64,000 bases of DNA from Paenibacillus sp. GM2. GTDB taxonomy: Bacteria > Bacillota > Bacilli > Paenibacillales > Paenibacillaceae. Within the stretch, counting starts at the first letter, position 1. Every line of letters starts with the position of its first letter. The translations under genes were made by a program, and so were the position numbers. Location: NCBI RefSeq assembly GCF_900069005.2, contig NZ_LN831276.1:87874-151873 (forward strand), in the 5' to 3' direction. The notes beneath the pieces were generated by a model that was not told where the DNA came from, did not search any database, and worked only from the letters and a program-made list of their open reading frames with translations. This document shows, piece by piece, positions 26,607-34,813 of this stretch.

Positions 26607-26819
26607 TTCTGTATTTTAGGGCTTGAAAACCTGCATGATTGCAGTTTTCGGGTTCTAACCCTCCAACTCTGCCTCTACTTCAGGTTGCTATTAGGGTTAA
26701 GCCTAATCCCGTTAAGCAACCTCTCCCCCTATCGCCAACTTCCCCATTATCGATTTTTATCACACGGAAGGCTTCATCCTCCACCGCGCTCAGATGATCT
26801 GCCAGGATAGAAAGGTAAG

Positions 26820-28595
26820 TTACTGCGCCCGCTCATTTATTTTCCCTTTCATCATGGAGATGAAGGCATAAGGCTCATATAACTCCTGCTCCTTCTGGCC
26901 GTAAGCCCGAACCTGCACATTTCCTGCGGCGAGCTCGGCATCACCAACGATCAGCATGTATGGGACTTTTTGCATTTGCGCCTCCCGGATCCTATAACCA
27001 AGCTTCTCCTCCCGCGAGTCTACATCGGCCCGAATCCCTGCATCGATCAGGCGTTCACGCAGCTCATTGGCGTATGCGGCATGAGCCTCGGCAACGGGAA
27101 CAACCACCGCCTGCACCGGTGCTAGCCAAATCGGAAAAGCCCCTGCATAATGCTCAATCAATATACCGAGGAAACGGTCGATTGATCCGTAAATTGCCCG
27201 GTGTATAACGACTGGAATTTGCTTATTGTTCTGCTCATCCACATAGGATAGCCCGAATTTCTCCGGCATTTGAAAATCCAGCTGAATGGTTCCGCATTGG
27301 TGACTGCGATGCAAGGCATCCTTAATATGAAAATCAATCTTCGGTCCGTAGAAGGCGCCATCCTCGGGATTTAAACTGTACTTCAGCCCCGATGCTTCGA
27401 GCACTTTCAGAAGCGCACCTTCCGCCGCTTCCCACTGTTCATCGCTGCCCATTGAATCCAGCGGCCTAGTCGACAGCTCGAGTGAATATTCGAAGCCAAA
27501 GATTCCGTAGATCTCTTTAATCAGATCGATCGTATGCATAATCTCCGCTTCAATCTGTTCCGGCGCTGCAAAAATATGAGCATCGTCCTGGCAAAAAGTT
27601 CTGACCCGAAACAGGCCATTTAGCGCCCCGCTGAATTCATGGCGATGTACCTGACCGAATTCGGCATAACGAATGGGCAGATCTTTATAAGAATGCAGGC
27701 TGTTCCGGTACATCAACATATGCCCTGGGCAGTTCATCGGCTTAACGGCAAAATGATGATGATCAAGCTCGGAGAAATACATATTGTCGCGATAATGATC
27801 CCAGTGCCCGGACTGCTCCCACATATGGCGATCCATCATAAACGGGGTACGAACCTCCTCATATTCGTACTTCAGTAAATATTCCCGTGACAAACCCTCC
27901 AGCTCATTGCGGAGCACTGTGCCTTTAGGTAAATAAAACGGCATCCCGGGGGCCTCATCCGCAAACATAAACAATTGAAGCTGCTTGCCGAGCTTGCGGT
28001 GATCGCGCTTCTGAGCTTCTTCCTGCCACTTCAAATATTCATCAAGCTCCCGCTTGCTTGCAAATGCTACCCCATAAATGCGCTGCAGCATCGGCTTCTG
28101 GCTATCCCCTTGCCAATAGGCCCCGGATACATTTAAGAGCTTGAAGAACGGCTTGGAACGAAGCAAATCCCGTGCAGCACTCGGGTCTAATTCCTCATTA
28201 TGATGACCAGACTCCGCCGCACAACCCCCTGGAAGAATATCCGCATAGTCCCCCTGTTCAAAAATAACAATCGGCTCCTCCATCGCCCCTTCTTTGAGCC
28301 ATTCTACCTTCCAATGCTCCCCCTTCGCCTCAAAAAGCTGAATCGCCTCCATTCGGGAGTAGTAACGGCAATTCGCAGGCTCATCCTGAACGGCAAGCTG
28401 TTTCATGGCCTGCTCAATCTCTGCAACCTCCTCCTCAGTCACTGGATTGGCAGCGTCAAAATCATAGTAGAAGCCCTGTGGAGTATCCGCGAACATCCCC
28501 AGTCTGATGCCTTGAATCTTGTTCTGTACGGCTCTTGCCATCAGCATGGCAGCATATCTTCTTCCCAGTACTTGCTTTGAAATTGGACTACACAT
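26820..28595 (-). CDS. thrS: Threonyl-tRNA synthetase without TGS domain or editing site
   Basis: A 591-residue class II synthetase charging tRNA-Thr. The catalytic core is complete: zinc Cys in KPMNCPGH, motif 2 Arg in FRVRTFCQDDAHIF, zinc His in VIHRAIYGS and the anticodon-binding domain from about 490. The usual N-terminal TGS domain is missing. In the editing domain the family HxxxH is RYAAM and the DxCxxxH region is DILPGGCAAESG, so all four Zn/catalytic editing residues are replaced; about 20 extra residues follow. The start is the ATG after AGGAG; in-frame sequence upstream is T-box leader. Its three T-boxes recall B. subtilis thrZ. Confidence 0.9.
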   Translation of the reverse strand: MCSPISKQVLGRRYAAMLMARAVQNKIQGIRLGMFADTPQGFYYDFDAANPVTEEEVAEIEQAMKQLAVQDEPANCRYYSRMEAIQLFEAKGEHWKVEWLKEGAMEEPIVIFEQGDYADILPGGCAAESGHHNEELDPSAARDLLRSKPFFKLLNVSGAYWQGDSQKPMLQRIYGVAFASKRELDEYLKWQEEAQKRDHRKLGKQLQLFMFADEAPGMPFYLPKGTVLRNELEGLSREYLLKYEYEEVRTPFMMDRHMWEQSGHWDHYRDNMYFSELDHHHFAVKPMNCPGHMLMYRNSLHSYKDLPIRYAEFGQVHRHEFSGALNGLFRVRTFCQDDAHIFAAPEQIEAEIMHTIDLIKEIYGIFGFEYSLELSTRPLDSMGSDEQWEAAEGALLKVLEASGLKYSLNPEDGAFYGPKIDFHIKDALHRSHQCGTIQLDFQMPEKFGLSYVDEQNNKQIPVVIHRAIYGSIDRFLGILIEHYAGAFPIWLAPVQAVVVPVAEAHAAYANELRERLIDAGIRADVDSREEKLGYRIREAQMQKVPYMLIVGDAELAAGNVQVRAYGQKEQELYEPYAFISMMKGKINERAQ

Positions 28596-28631
28596 TGTAA
28601 TATCACTCCTAAATTTTATGATTATATGAAC

Positions 28632-29038
28632 AAAAGAGCGCGCTGTCCGCATAGGGACGAGCGCGCTCGTGGTTCCACCCATATTCAACTCGCTAATTAG
28701 AGACCGTTCAAAAAGTTCACCTTGGATTCCAGATGTAGGACGGAATGCGTCCTTCGTACTGAAAACCGGTCTTTTTGAACTCGCACTGTAAAGCGAATCC
28801 TTATGTTTTCTATAACGGGAATTCCCGGCAATCCTTACACTCACATGCTGCAACCTTTCGCACCGTACATCGCCCCCATTGGGAACTTGCATTATGGCAC
28901 TTCATCGTTACACACATGATTTCAAAATTGCAGCTACAAGGCGGTAAATCCTTACTTCCTCCATAGGGGCTTCCAGCCTAAGACCCCGTTCTCTGGTATG
29001 GTATCCATAAGCATTTTTATCCTTGATCCTCGCTTTTT
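28632..29038 (-). promoter_or_regulatory. T-box leader 1 (nearest thrS), Thr-specific
   Basis: The T-box TGGGTGGAACCACG lies at 28668-28681 and the terminator arms GAGCGCGC/GCGCGCTC with a T-run at 28632-28668. The stem I region contains GGATTTACCGCC, with specifier ACC (Thr) at 28943-28945 followed by the expected purine. High uncharged tRNA-Thr should stabilise the antiterminator. Confidence 0.9.
28706..28780 (-). repeat. Hairpin repeat embedded in T-box leader 1
   Basis: The transcript-sense arms GTTCAAAAAG and CTTTTTGAAC are exact reverse complements around a 55-base interior starting ACCGGTTTTCAGTACGAAG. It sits between the stem II region and the antiterminator. Its ends match the termini of the dispersed repeat at 7586-7917. 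Confidence 0.7.
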
Positions 29039-29054
29039 GATCATTTGCAAAACT

Positions 29055-29455
29055 AAAAAAGCGCGCTGTCCGCATAGGGACGAGCACGCTCGTGGTTCCA
29101 CCCATATTCAACTCGCTAATTAGAGATCGTTCAAAAAGTCCGCTTGGGATTTCAGATGTAAAACGGAAGGTTTCTCCGTGCTGAAAACCGGCTTTTTTGA
29201 ACTCGCGCTGTGAAGCGAATTCTTATGTCTTCTGTAACGGGAATTCCCGGCAATCCTTACACTCATGCTGCAACCCTTCGCACCCCTCGCCCCCATTGGG
29301 AACTCGCGTTATGGCGCTCCATCGTTGCAAACCTGATTTCAAAATTGCAGCTACAAGGCGGTAAATCCTTACTTCCTCCATAGGGGCTTCCAGCCTAAGG
29401 CCCCGTTCTCTGGCATGGTATCCATAAACACTTTTGTCCTTGATCCTCGCTTTTT
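29055..29455 (-). promoter_or_regulatory. T-box leader 2 (middle), Thr-specific
   Basis: The T-box lies at 29091-29104, the terminator (AGCG(T/C)GCT arms with T6) at 29055-29090 and the ACC specifier at 29360-29362. It is nearly identical to leader 1 over its whole length; no promoter is visible between the two. The embedded hairpin repeat is at 29129-29202 and keeps GCGGACTTTTTGAAC. Confidence 0.9.
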
Positions 29456-29716
29456 GAGGTTGTTCATAAAGTCTGCTGTTGATAAGAAAACCGTCGAAGT
29501 CATTTAAAGAACAGCGACCGCGATCCAAAAGTTGGCTTTCTTGCGATATAGCATTTCTTCAGCCCATGCTGATCATCCATAAATGCTGTATCTCACAGTA
29601 TACTTCGAGTAAACTGCACTCCTCATGCCCTGGCTTCATTCGACTGAAACGTTTTGAAAAAAGCGCCTATCGAGGCATAAGCTTCAGTGCTGCTGAAACC
29701 CATCTTAAAAAAATTC
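29456..29716 (+). repeat. Dispersed intergenic repeat, copy B, between T-box leaders 2 and 3
   Basis: It begins GAGGTTGTTCATAAAGTC and ends near CCATCTTAAAAAA, and aligns with copy A (minus strand of 7586-7917). It fills exactly the interval between two leaders that are otherwise adjacent, so it was probably inserted in, or exchanged into, the leader array. Confidence 0.65.
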
Positions 29717-30125
29717 AAAAAAGCGCACTGTCCGCATAGGGACGAGCGCGCTCGTGGTTCCACCCAAGTTCAATTCGCTAATTTAGAGATGATTCAAAAA
29801 GTCCGCCAGAACATTCAGATGTAGAACAAAATATGTTCTCCGTGCTGAAAACCGGCCCTTTTTGAACTCGCACTGTGAAGCGAATCCTTATAACTTCTGT
29901 AACGGGAATTCCCGGCAATCCTTACACTCATGCTGCAGCCTTTCGCACCGCACGTCGCTCCCATTCAGAACTTGCGTTACGGCACTCCGTCGTTACAAAC
30001 ATGATTTCAAAATTGCAGCTACAAGGCGGTAAATTCTTACTCCCTCCATAGGGGCTTCCAGCCTAAGACCCCGTTCTCTGATATGGCATTCATAAGTCTT
30101 CTTGTCCTTGATTCAAGCTTTTGCG
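29717..30125 (-). promoter_or_regulatory. T-box leader 3 (promoter-proximal), Thr-specific
   Basis: The T-box lies at 29753-29766, the terminator at 29717-29752 and the ACC specifier at 30028-30030. It is more diverged than leaders 1 and 2. The embedded hairpin repeat is at 29792-29867. It is the first leader transcribed. Confidence 0.9.
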
Positions 30126-30133
30126 ATACACCA

Positions 30134-30162
30134 ATACTAAGCAACACGGCTAGAAATGTCAA
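30134..30162 (-). promoter_or_regulatory. SigA promoter for the T-box/thrS transcript
   Basis: A perfect TTGACA (30157-30162), a 17-base spacer and TAGTAT (30134-30139), reading leftward. It is the only convincing promoter before the three leaders. Confidence 0.8.
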
Positions 30163-30169
30163 CTGCCAT

Positions 30170-30496
30170 TTATCCCGCCTTTTCATAACGGATTGTATAC
30201 TCCGTATCATGAGCAGGGTTGAACTGAAGGTACACATAAACCCCAAACTCGCTGCCATCCTTCGTTCTGATCCACAGCTTAAATTTCTCCTCGGCCTTAT
30301 CGGCGGACAGATAGGTCCGGCCTATGTGCAAATAATCTATAATATCCGCTTGATAACGTTGCTGGGTTTCTTTGACCGCAATTTGGCCCCATTTGGCATA
30401 TTCCGGAGCAACAGCCGCGCCCACCGTTCCGATGCATAGTGTCCACGTTATAACTAAGCTGACTATAATCCGTAACATTCCTGTCGGCAACTTCAA
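30170..30496 (-). CDS. Secreted DUF3889-type protein
   Basis: 108 residues with a signal peptide (about 1-28, ending GAAVA) and a small domain: YAKWGQIAVKETQQRYQADI, then IDYLHIGRT and EKFKLWIRTKDGSEFGVYVYL. The pattern matches my memory of DUF3889, a family of small exported proteins in bacilli without known function. Translation starts at TTG, with AAGGAG 10 bases upstream. The thrS promoter begins within 10 bases of its stop codon. Confidence 0.8.
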   Translation of the reverse strand: MKLPTGMLRIIVSLVITWTLCIGTVGAAVAPEYAKWGQIAVKETQQRYQADIIDYLHIGRTYLSADKAEEKFKLWIRTKDGSEFGVYVYLQFNPAHDTEYTIRYEKAG

Positions 30497-30659
30497 TTTA
30501 GCGCATCTCCTTAGTGTAATCTATGGATACTACTAATATCTCTTCGATGAGCTGCAAATATTCTATAACCCTTCCCTTCGAGGGCGGCAGCATGCAAAAT
30601 TTATAGATAAATGAACTTTTTGCGCTCCTTATAACTCTTATATTAAGAGAGGTGAAGGC

Positions 30660-31232
30660 ATGAAGACAGTACGTTTGGTGAAGAAAGCCAAAAAGGGAAA
30701 CAAAGAAGCATTACTACAGCTCATCATGGCTGAGGAAAATAAATACTATCAGCTTGCCTTAACCTATATGGGGAATGCCCATGATGCGATGGATGCCATG
30801 GAGGATATGATTCTCATCCTGTACGAGAAGATCGAGCAGCTTAAGAACGAAGAAGCCTTCTATAGCTGGAGCAAGACGATTCTTGTCAATAGCTGCAAAG
30901 GGCTGCTCCGCCAACGAAACAAGCTGGTACTGGTCGATGAGTGGGAGTCTGAGTATGGCAATCATTCAGAACCGGGGGCATCTCCCCACGGGACAAACTT
31001 CGCTGAAGCCAACGATCCATATTTGAATAGTGAACGGCAAATAGACATCCAAACCTTATTGCTTCAGATCAATGAGCAGCAAAAGGAAGCAATCCAGTTG
31101 AAATATTTGCATGACCTCGATTACCAGACCATTGCAGATATAACTCAGGTACCGATCGGAACTGTCAAATCAAGAATCTTCCAAGGCTTGAAAAGACTAA
31201 GAGAATATCGTGGAGGTGAGCAGAATGAATAA
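30660..31232 (+). CDS. ECF-type RNA polymerase sigma factor
   Basis: A 190-residue sigma-70-family factor. Region 2 spans about 20-85 (YYQLALTYMGNAHDAMDAMEDMILILYEKI). Region 4 spans about 130-182 with LLQINEQQKEAIQLKYLHDLDYQTIADITQVPIGTVKSRI as its helix-turn-helix. GAGGTGAAGGC precedes the ATG. It overlaps the anti-sigma gene by eight bases. The target promoters are unknown. Confidence 0.92.
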   Translation: MKTVRLVKKAKKGNKEALLQLIMAEENKYYQLALTYMGNAHDAMDAMEDMILILYEKIEQLKNEEAFYSWSKTILVNSCKGLLRQRNKLVLVDEWESEYGNHSEPGASPHGTNFAEANDPYLNSERQIDIQTLLLQINEQQKEAIQLKYLHDLDYQTIADITQVPIGTVKSRIFQGLKRLREYRGGEQNE

Positions 31233-32517
31233 CATCGAGGAGCAATTAGCCGAGGAGAAACAGCGACTTGAAAATGAGAGCCCCCCCAAGGAGCTGAATA
31301 CCCGATTAAGATCCGTCTTAGCCACAGCTCCCTCCAGAAAGTCGAAGCGCATCGCCCCCGTCTGGAAGGCCGCAGCTGTCCTTATTCTTATCGCTGCGAT
31401 CTTCGGATCGAACTATAATGCATTTGCCTATTACGGCAAACAGCTATTTGGATTCGATGAGCTGATGGAAGATACTTTGAAGCAGCTTAATGATAAAGGC
31501 ATGGGACAGAGCATAGAGGAGAAGGTCACGCTGAAGGACGGAACGGATTTCACCATCAACGGGATTATTGCGGATGCAAATCAGCTGGTAATGTATTATA
31601 CCTTGTTTAATCCACAGGGGCTGGATCAGAGCCATGAGCCAATCCGCCTGGAATCTATCAGCGGTTTCTGGACGAAATCCCATCCGGCAAGCGGTACATC
31701 GGTTATGAATGAGCAGCAAACCGAAATGAAGGGTATGATGACTTTCGACAGCGTAAGCCCCTTCGCCAAGAAATTAACACTGCATTATATGCAAATGCCT
31801 TATTCCGCCGAGCAAATGTCGGCGGGAGCCATTACTTTTGCATACAATCCAAATCAAGCGCTGCAGACACAGCTAAGGCAATCGATCAATAAGACGTTCA
31901 AGGTGGACCACGGCTCATTGACATTCCAATCCATCACGGCTACGCCAACACAAACGGTTGTCAGAGGAACCATGCGGGTGGACAATTACTACCGTGTTCA
32001 TAACGCTCTGGATGGGATTAAGCTAAGAGCAGACGGAATTGAAATTCCACTCAAAGGCAGCGGAAGCCAATCTTCATTTGGCAGCAGAATCCGCTTCGAA
32101 ATCCTTTACGATGCTCTTCCGCAACAGCTTCAAAGCTTGGAGCTCGTCATGGACCATTTTGTCGGGTATCAGTCCTTGAATCAAAAGCTGTCGCTGGAAA
32201 ATGCAGGTGCCGATCCATTTAAATTGGGTGAAGAAAATTTATGGGTTAAGGATGTATCCGTCACCACCGACCATGTTGAGGTTACCATCGCCACAGCAGA
32301 CGATGTCATGCTGGATGGTGTCTCCTTGGAGACTCAGGGTGAAAATACGCCATTGCAAACGACGGTCAGACAGGATCTCGTTAAGCAGGCCGACGGAACA
32401 TTGCTGAAGCAACGCACGCTGCTATTTAATGCAAAAAACAAGCCGGAATATTTGCTGATTAAGGGAATGCACTTTATGAAAGCTTACAATGAGACAATCG
32501 CGATTCCTATAAAATGA
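31225..32517 (+). CDS. DUF4179 anti-sigma factor
   Basis: A 430-residue membrane protein with a cytoplasmic N-terminal segment (about 1-50) that would hold the sigma factor, one membrane helix (about 53-72) and a large extracellular region beginning with the DUF4179 domain (YYGKQLFGFDELMEDTLKQL). The ATG with GGAGGTGAG 6 bases upstream is chosen over an in-frame GTG. Overlap with the sigma gene implies coupled translation. The signal is unknown. Confidence 0.88.
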   Translation: MNNIEEQLAEEKQRLENESPPKELNTRLRSVLATAPSRKSKRIAPVWKAAAVLILIAAIFGSNYNAFAYYGKQLFGFDELMEDTLKQLNDKGMGQSIEEKVTLKDGTDFTINGIIADANQLVMYYTLFNPQGLDQSHEPIRLESISGFWTKSHPASGTSVMNEQQTEMKGMMTFDSVSPFAKKLTLHYMQMPYSAEQMSAGAITFAYNPNQALQTQLRQSINKTFKVDHGSLTFQSITATPTQTVVRGTMRVDNYYRVHNALDGIKLRADGIEIPLKGSGSQSSFGSRIRFEILYDALPQQLQSLELVMDHFVGYQSLNQKLSLENAGADPFKLGEENLWVKDVSVTTDHVEVTIATADDVMLDGVSLETQGENTPLQTTVRQDLVKQADGTLLKQRTLLFNAKNKPEYLLIKGMHFMKAYNETIAIPIK

Positions 32518-32564
32518 TTATACGGGGATGACTGCCGGGCCAAATGTCCTGAATTCAAAAAAGA

Positions 32565-32600
32565 AAGAGCGAGCCGAAACACTCGGCCCGCTCCTTTTTA
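32565..32600. terminator. Bidirectional terminator
   Basis: The stem GAGCG-GCCGA / TCGGC-CGCTC has T5 on the right and A-rich sequence on the left. It separates the anti-sigma gene from the converging ABC exporter. Confidence 0.75.
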
Positions 32601-32611
32601 TATACCCTAAT

Positions 32612-34396
32612 CTATAACATCTCTGACCCCGTCAACGTCTCAGAAACATTGGTCATCGAAGTACGATTCGCTGCTGCTTCCTGTAATCTCTCCTTCTCCG
32701 CTCTCTTCTCCTGATCCCAAAGCTCCTGAAAGTAGGGGCTGCTGTGAAGAAGCTCTTCAAAGGTACCCATACCCGCAATTGCTCCATCCCTCACTAACAA
32801 AATTCGATCCACATGCTTTACAAAATCCAGTCTGTGAGCAATCACAAGAAGCGTATGCTGGCTGAACCTGCTCAGTAGGGATTCCATCACCCTCTGCTCG
32901 GTAATATTGTCGAGGGCCGATACAGGCTCATCGAGGATAACCAGTTCCCTCTGCTGGGCCATAATTCTGGCAAAGGCCAGACGCTGCCGTTCCCCGCCGG
33001 ATAGCTTAATCCCCCGTTCTCCCACCATCGTATCCAATCCCTTCGGGAGACTCATCACCTTTTCCTTCAGCAGCACCGTATCCAGCAATTCATATATCTG
33101 CTCGTCGGACATCTCCTGATCAAATACGATATTGCTGCGAATCGTCGCATCAAAGATCGGCGCATCCTGCGAGATGTAAGATATATGATCATACAGGCTG
33201 TTCAGCTTGATCTGATCGATATCCACTCCGTCGAGGAGGATGCTGCCCGATTCCTTTTTCAGGAGTCCAAGCAATAACTTCACGATCGTTGACTTGCCGC
33301 TGCCGCTAAGCCCGACGATTGCCAGTGATGTCCCCTGCGGCATCGCAAAAGAAACCCGATCCAGAAGTCGTGCATCCCCGTACGAGAAGGATACATCTCT
33401 AAACTCAATCCGCCCGGACAAAGGCCCTACTTCCATCCCCTGCAGCAAATTGGCATCCTCAGGCGCATTAACGAATTGCTCAAGACGTTCATAAGCGACC
33501 CGGTTCAGCTTGTAATCGACATAAATGACGTTGAAGATGGCGACCGGTGTGTATACCTGATCAATGAACATGATCAAAGCGACCACGATGCCGATCGACG
33601 TTCTGCCGGCCAAAATCTGCTTAACTCCATACACAAGTATCGCAACCTTCAGCAGACATACAATTACAGCAAATATCGTAAAAAACGCTTCGTGAATCAT
33701 GCGGATTCGGCAGTTCTTGGCGACGATATCTCCTGCTGTAGCTGTAAGACGTTTGATTTCCTTGTCGTAGCGCTTGTTGAGCCGGAAGACGACCAGCTCC
33801 ATAAATCCGCGCACCGAGTATTTGGCCAGCTTCTCCTGACTGTCCAGCAGCGAGGCTTTGATTCTGTAGAGCATGCGCAGCAGCAGGTTGGTCAGCAGAA
33901 ATATAACGATATACCCCACCGCAATAACTAACATAATTTGTGTGTTATACAGACCGATAAATAACAAGCTGAATAACATGGTTGGCAGCAGGTTGCTGAA
34001 TATCTCTAAGTAAAAAGAGTAAATGATGCTTTTTCCCGCAGACGCCCCATTCTCGATCACCTTGATCATCCGACCGGTTCCAGCATTCTGGTAGGCGCCA
34101 TAATCCATTCTGGACACCTTCTCCAACGCCATAATCTTCAGCTTCTCAAAAATTCCGTGCGACAAATACGTCTGCGGATATTCTGTGAAGTAATTCAAAA
34201 GAGTCACTGCCATCAAAATGCAACCGTACAACACAATGAACCCCAATATATCGTTAAGCTGACGGACCCCAGCTACCTGGTCGATCAGCTCTTGAAATAT
34301 CCTGATGCCATAAGCGTTAAGAAATTGAATCATGAAGCCCATAACGATATACAACAAGATCATCCACTTGAAAAGAGCAAGGCATTTCTTCAACAT
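32612..34396 (-). CDS. ABC exporter, fused membrane and ATPase domains
   Basis: A 594-residue half-transporter: six membrane helices (about 1-310), then the nucleotide-binding domain with Walker A GLSGSGKST, Q-loop YISQDAPIF, signature LSGGERQRLAF, Walker B LVILDEPVSALD and the H-loop His in IAHRLD. A single half-transporter presumably forms a homodimer. Upstream is a short-ORF attenuator of the kind that controls antibiotic-inducible transporters, so drug or peptide export is plausible. GGAGGTAGAAGAAT precedes the ATG. Confidence 0.92.
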   Translation of the reverse strand: MLKKCLALFKWMILLYIVMGFMIQFLNAYGIRIFQELIDQVAGVRQLNDILGFIVLYGCILMAVTLLNYFTEYPQTYLSHGIFEKLKIMALEKVSRMDYGAYQNAGTGRMIKVIENGASAGKSIIYSFYLEIFSNLLPTMLFSLLFIGLYNTQIMLVIAVGYIVIFLLTNLLLRMLYRIKASLLDSQEKLAKYSVRGFMELVVFRLNKRYDKEIKRLTATAGDIVAKNCRIRMIHEAFFTIFAVIVCLLKVAILVYGVKQILAGRTSIGIVVALIMFIDQVYTPVAIFNVIYVDYKLNRVAYERLEQFVNAPEDANLLQGMEVGPLSGRIEFRDVSFSYGDARLLDRVSFAMPQGTSLAIVGLSGSGKSTIVKLLLGLLKKESGSILLDGVDIDQIKLNSLYDHISYISQDAPIFDATIRSNIVFDQEMSDEQIYELLDTVLLKEKVMSLPKGLDTMVGERGIKLSGGERQRLAFARIMAQQRELVILDEPVSALDNITEQRVMESLLSRFSQHTLLVIAHRLDFVKHVDRILLVRDGAIAGMGTFEELLHSSPYFQELWDQEKRAEKERLQEAAANRTSMTNVSETLTGSEML

Positions 34397-34418
34397 ATTC
34401 TTCTACCTCCGATAAGAT

Positions 34419-34528
34419 CAAAAAAGCCAAGGACCCCCTACTCCTATATGCAGACGGAAAATAACTGTCTGATATCGATATCAAGACAATTCTTCCAACA
34501 AACATATATAGCATGGTGCCCTTGGCTT
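34419..34528 (-). terminator. Attenuator terminator before the ABC exporter
   Basis: In transcript sense the arm AAGCCAAGG (34520-34528), extended by GCACC, pairs with GGGGGTCCTTGGCTT ending at 34424, followed by T6. The loop contains a small TTGATATCGATATCA palindrome. The 5' arm can pair alternatively with the start of the leader ORF. Confidence 0.7.
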
Positions 34529-34532
34529 AATT

Positions 34533-34595
34533 CTAGAGAAATGGCATTTGCCGACACCGTTCAAAGCTCCAGTCCCGTTGTGACCAAAAGGGCAT
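34533..34595 (-). CDS. Candidate 20-residue leader peptide of the ABC exporter
   Basis: The ORF ATG...TAG encodes a peptide beginning MPFWSQRDWSF and ending RQMPFL, with AAGGGGG four bases before the ATG. It ends five bases before the terminator arm. GCCCTTTTGG at its start (34584-34593) is complementary to CCAAGGGC of the terminator arm (34518-34525), giving an antiterminator. The layout suits translation-dependent attenuation; the rest of the 417-base gap holds nothing else apart from the terminator of the next operon. Confidence 0.55.
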   Translation of the reverse strand: MPFWSQRDWSFERCRQMPFL

Positions 34596-34761
34596 AGAAC
34601 CCCCTTGATAGCTGTTACGCGTATTACCCAGCCCGAGAACTAATTACTTCGAACGTTATGGATTGCCATCCTCTTCACCTCATCATTGTAGAATAATCTC
34701 ATTATATCCGTTCCTGTTAATCGCTACAACAATGCGATTCATGCCTCCTGCCTTTCGAGCA

Positions 34762-34791
34762 AAATAAAAAGAACGGCCGAAGCCGTTCCTC
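34762..34791 (-). terminator. Terminator of the alpha-glucoside operon
   Basis: GGAACGGC-TTCG-GCCGTTC is followed by TTTTTATTTT on the minus strand, a compact UUCG-type hairpin 25 bases after the glucosidase stop. Confidence 0.85.
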
Positions 34792-34813
34792 TAATCTAAC
34801 CGATCCTTACGAG

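Noticed and set aside
26682..26722. Terminator for thrS
   Set aside because: The hairpin AGGTTGC...GCAACCT is real, but there is no T-run on the minus strand and it is about 100 bases beyond the stop.
28596..28892. In-frame N-terminal extension of threonyl-tRNA synthetase
   Set aside because: The extension translates the T-box antiterminator and terminator of leader 1. The ATG at 28595 has AGGAG upstream and fits the editing-domain start.
28632..30125. CRISPR-like repeat array
   Set aside because: The repeats are about 400 bases long and carry T-box motifs and terminators; there are no short repeats with spacers and no cas genes.
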